From contig URFQ01000114.1 in NCBI GenBank assembly GCA_900547195.1, positions 1-5,887 of the forward strand: DNA of 5,887 bases, written 5' to 3'. Positions within the stretch are counted from its first letter, which is position 1. Each line of letters begins with the position of its first letter. The notes under the pieces were generated by a model. That model saw only the letters and a list, made by a program, of their open reading frames with translations, had not been told where the DNA came from and ran no database searches. Positions 4,653 through 5,887 of this stretch are shown here, one piece after another. This DNA is from an uncultured Butyricicoccus sp. Its GTDB lineage: Bacteria; Bacillota; Clostridia; Oscillospirales; Butyricicoccaceae. The position numbers and the translations under genes are program-made.

Positions 4653-5531
4653 ATGGCGACATACACACTGGACAATGGAAAAATTTGCATTACCGTAGAT
4701 TCGCACGGCGCGGAACTGCGCTCTCTTCAGGACAACAAAAAAACTGAATATTTATGGTCAGGCAATCCGGCATACTGGGGACGGATTTCGCCCGTTCTTT
4801 TCCCTTTTGTCGGAAAAACAAACGGCCAGGCCTTCCGAACCAAGGGGCGGGAATATTCCATGACGCAGCACGGTTTTGCACGTGATATGGAATTCCAGCT
4901 GCTGTCACAGACCCCAACCGCGTTGTGGTTCGGATTGGAATCCAATGCGGAAACAATGGAAAAATACCCGTATGCTTTTCGGCTGGAACTGGGCTATCGG
5001 TTGGAACGCGACGCGCTGCGTGTGTTCTGGCGGGTCAGAAACCCGGCAAGCGAACCGCTTCCCTTCTCGATTGGCGGCCATCCGGCCTTTGTCTGCCCTT
5101 TGCGGGTGGGAGAAGAGCAAGCCCAGTGCTTCCTGCATTTTGACGCATCGGCACTTGAAATCACACAGATTAGCGCGCAGGGGCTTGCCCTGCCCGAGCG
5201 CGTCCGGCTCGCGCTTGTAAATGGATACCTCCCCTTGGATGCGCATCTGTTCGACCACGACGCTTTGGTGATCGAACACCATCAATGCCATGAGGTTTCT
5301 CTCTGTTCCCCCAACAAAAAGCCTTACTTAACGATCGCCTTTGACGCGCCGTTGTTCGGCGTCTGGTCGCCAGCCGGCAAGCACGCGCCTTTTGTCTGCA
5401 TTGAACCCTGGTATGGCCGCTGCGACGCCGAGGAATTTTCCGGTACGCTTTCTGAGCGCGAATGGGGCAACACCTTGCCCGCCGGAAAAGTCTTTGAAGC
5501 AAGTTATGTCATCCAGCCAATTACCGATTGA
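4653..5531 (+). CDS. Aldose 1-epimerase family protein (LacX/YeaD-like)
   Basis: 292-residue cytosolic protein of the galactose-mutarotase fold, which interconverts alpha and beta anomers of sugars or sugar phosphates. Motifs in order are GRISPVLFPFVGK (43-55, substrate-binding Arg44), QHGFARD (72-78, H73), GGHPAF (141-146, H143 as likely general acid) and CIEPWYG (249-255, E251 as likely general base). Length and motifs fit the LacX-type subgroup rather than the longer GalM. The start at 4653 is chosen because GGAGGAAGG (4640-4648) lies just upstream and the promoter -10 ends at 4603. An in-frame ATG at 4494 lies before the promoter and would add 53 unconserved-looking residues. It is divergent from the nag operon. 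A role in equilibrating anomers of amino sugars or their phosphates is inferred from location only; the true substrate cannot be read from sequence. Confidence 0.9.
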   Translation: MATYTLDNGKICITVDSHGAELRSLQDNKKTEYLWSGNPAYWGRISPVLFPFVGKTNGQAFRTKGREYSMTQHGFARDMEFQLLSQTPTALWFGLESNAETMEKYPYAFRLELGYRLERDALRVFWRVRNPASEPLPFSIGGHPAFVCPLRVGEEQAQCFLHFDASALEITQISAQGLALPERVRLALVNGYLPLDAHLFDHDALVIEHHQCHEVSLCSPNKKPYLTIAFDAPLFGVWSPAGKHAPFVCIEPWYGRCDAEEFSGTLSEREWGNTLPAGKVFEASYVIQPITD

Positions 5532-5539
5532 TATTCCTG

Positions 5540-5587
5540 AAAAAACGCACCAACGATGAAAAAATCTTCATGGTTGGTGCGTTTTTT
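5540..5587. terminator. Bidirectional terminator between convergent genes
   Basis: AAAAAACGCACCAAC (5540-5554) pairs with GTTGGTGCGTTTTTT (5573-5587). After one G/G mismatch, ATGAA/TTCAT (5556-5560 and 5567-5571) adds five more pairs around a 6-nt loop. Reading either way the stem ends in six Ts, so it can stop both the plus-strand epimerase transcript and the minus-strand antiterminator transcript. It starts 8 bp after the epimerase stop codon and overlaps the last bases of the antiterminator stop codon. It isolates the antiterminator gene from the nag promoter downstream. Confidence 0.93.
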
Positions 5588-5887
5588 ATTGTTTGTGCAT
5601 ACTTAGCCGCGCGATATGAATTGTGAGATACAGCATCTCGTCCGGCGACATCTGGTAGTGATACCGGCTTTCCATGCGGCTGCGGATCAGCTGCGTACAG
5701 GCGTAAGACCGCGGATGCTGTTCGGCAATTGCATCCAGCAGGCCTTCCATATGGTCGTTATAGTGCGTCTGGCTGATCAGGCGCTGCGCAAAAAACTTTA
5801 GATGCGTAATAAACCGGTAAAAATCCAGGGAATCTTCATCAAACTCCATATGAAAGAAATCGCTGACAATCTGGCAGATTTCCTGCA
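5586..5887 (-). CDS. BglG/LicT-family antiterminator, C-terminal PRD2 (partial)
   Basis: Only the last 99 full codons are in the window; the frame stays open to the right edge and the start, RNA-binding (CAT) domain and PRD1 lie beyond it. The visible part is a PTS regulation domain. It has SLDFYRFITHLKFFAQRL, with a histidine codon at 5802-5804, and a C-terminal YLTIHIARL with a histidine codon at 5616-5618. These histidines are 62 residues apart, the same as the PRD2 phosphorylation sites His207 and His269 of B. subtilis LicT, where HPr phosphorylation activates the protein. Such proteins bind a RAT in nascent RNA and prevent termination; PRD1, not seen here, is normally inhibited by the cognate PTS permease. 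The RAT at 4363-4391 is the obvious candidate target. The stop codon TAA (5586-5588) overlaps the terminator. Confidence 0.93.
   Translation of the reverse strand, partial: QEICQIVSDFFHMEFDEDSLDFYRFITHLKFFAQRLISQTHYNDHMEGLLDAIAEQHPRSYACTQLIRSRMESRYHYQMSPDEMLYLTIHIARLSMHKQ

Overview
The window carries an amino-sugar (N-acetylglucosamine, GlcNAc) uptake and breakdown locus from a Gram-positive, probably clostridial (Bacillota) bacterium. Evidence for that origin: consensus sigma-A promoters, AGGAGG-type ribosome binding sites, a short Gram-positive-type NagB, a LicT/BglG-family antiterminator with its RNA target, and GC-rich codon use like that of gut Oscillospiraceae/Ruminococcaceae-type clostridia. 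The family-level placement is inference.

Layout, reading the minus strand from right to left. At the right edge (5586-5887) is the 3' end of a gene for a transcription antiterminator (PRD2 domain of the LicT/BglG family). It converges on a plus-strand aldose-1-epimerase-like gene (4653-5531), and the two share a bidirectional hairpin terminator (5540-5587). Between the epimerase gene and the main operon lies a divergent regulatory region of about 390 bp. It holds a plus-strand promoter for the epimerase (4576-4603) and a near-perfect minus-strand promoter (TTGACA, 17 bp, TATAGT; 4456-4484). It also holds a ribonucleic antiterminator element (RAT, 4363-4391) whose 3' arm is also the 5' arm of an intrinsic terminator (4312-4368). 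Downstream, all on the minus strand, follow a free-standing PTS IIA gene (3777-4262), a structured gap with a possible 33-codon ORF, a NagE-type PTS IICB gene (2077-3576), a strong internal terminator (2001-2034), nagB (1232-1957) and nagA (80-1219). Two hairpins follow nagA (20-74).

Proposed working: IIA and IICB import GlcNAc as GlcNAc-6-phosphate, NagA deacetylates it, and NagB converts glucosamine-6-phosphate to fructose-6-phosphate and ammonia. Without inducer the leader terminator should stop transcription before the IIA gene. When the antiterminator is active it should bind the RAT, which excludes the terminator and lets the operon be read. The internal terminator would then set nagBA expression below that of the transporter. 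The most interesting feature is this complete antitermination switch, of the kind best known from beta-glucoside and sucrose genes, placed in front of a GlcNAc operon with a candidate regulator gene about 1.2 kb away.
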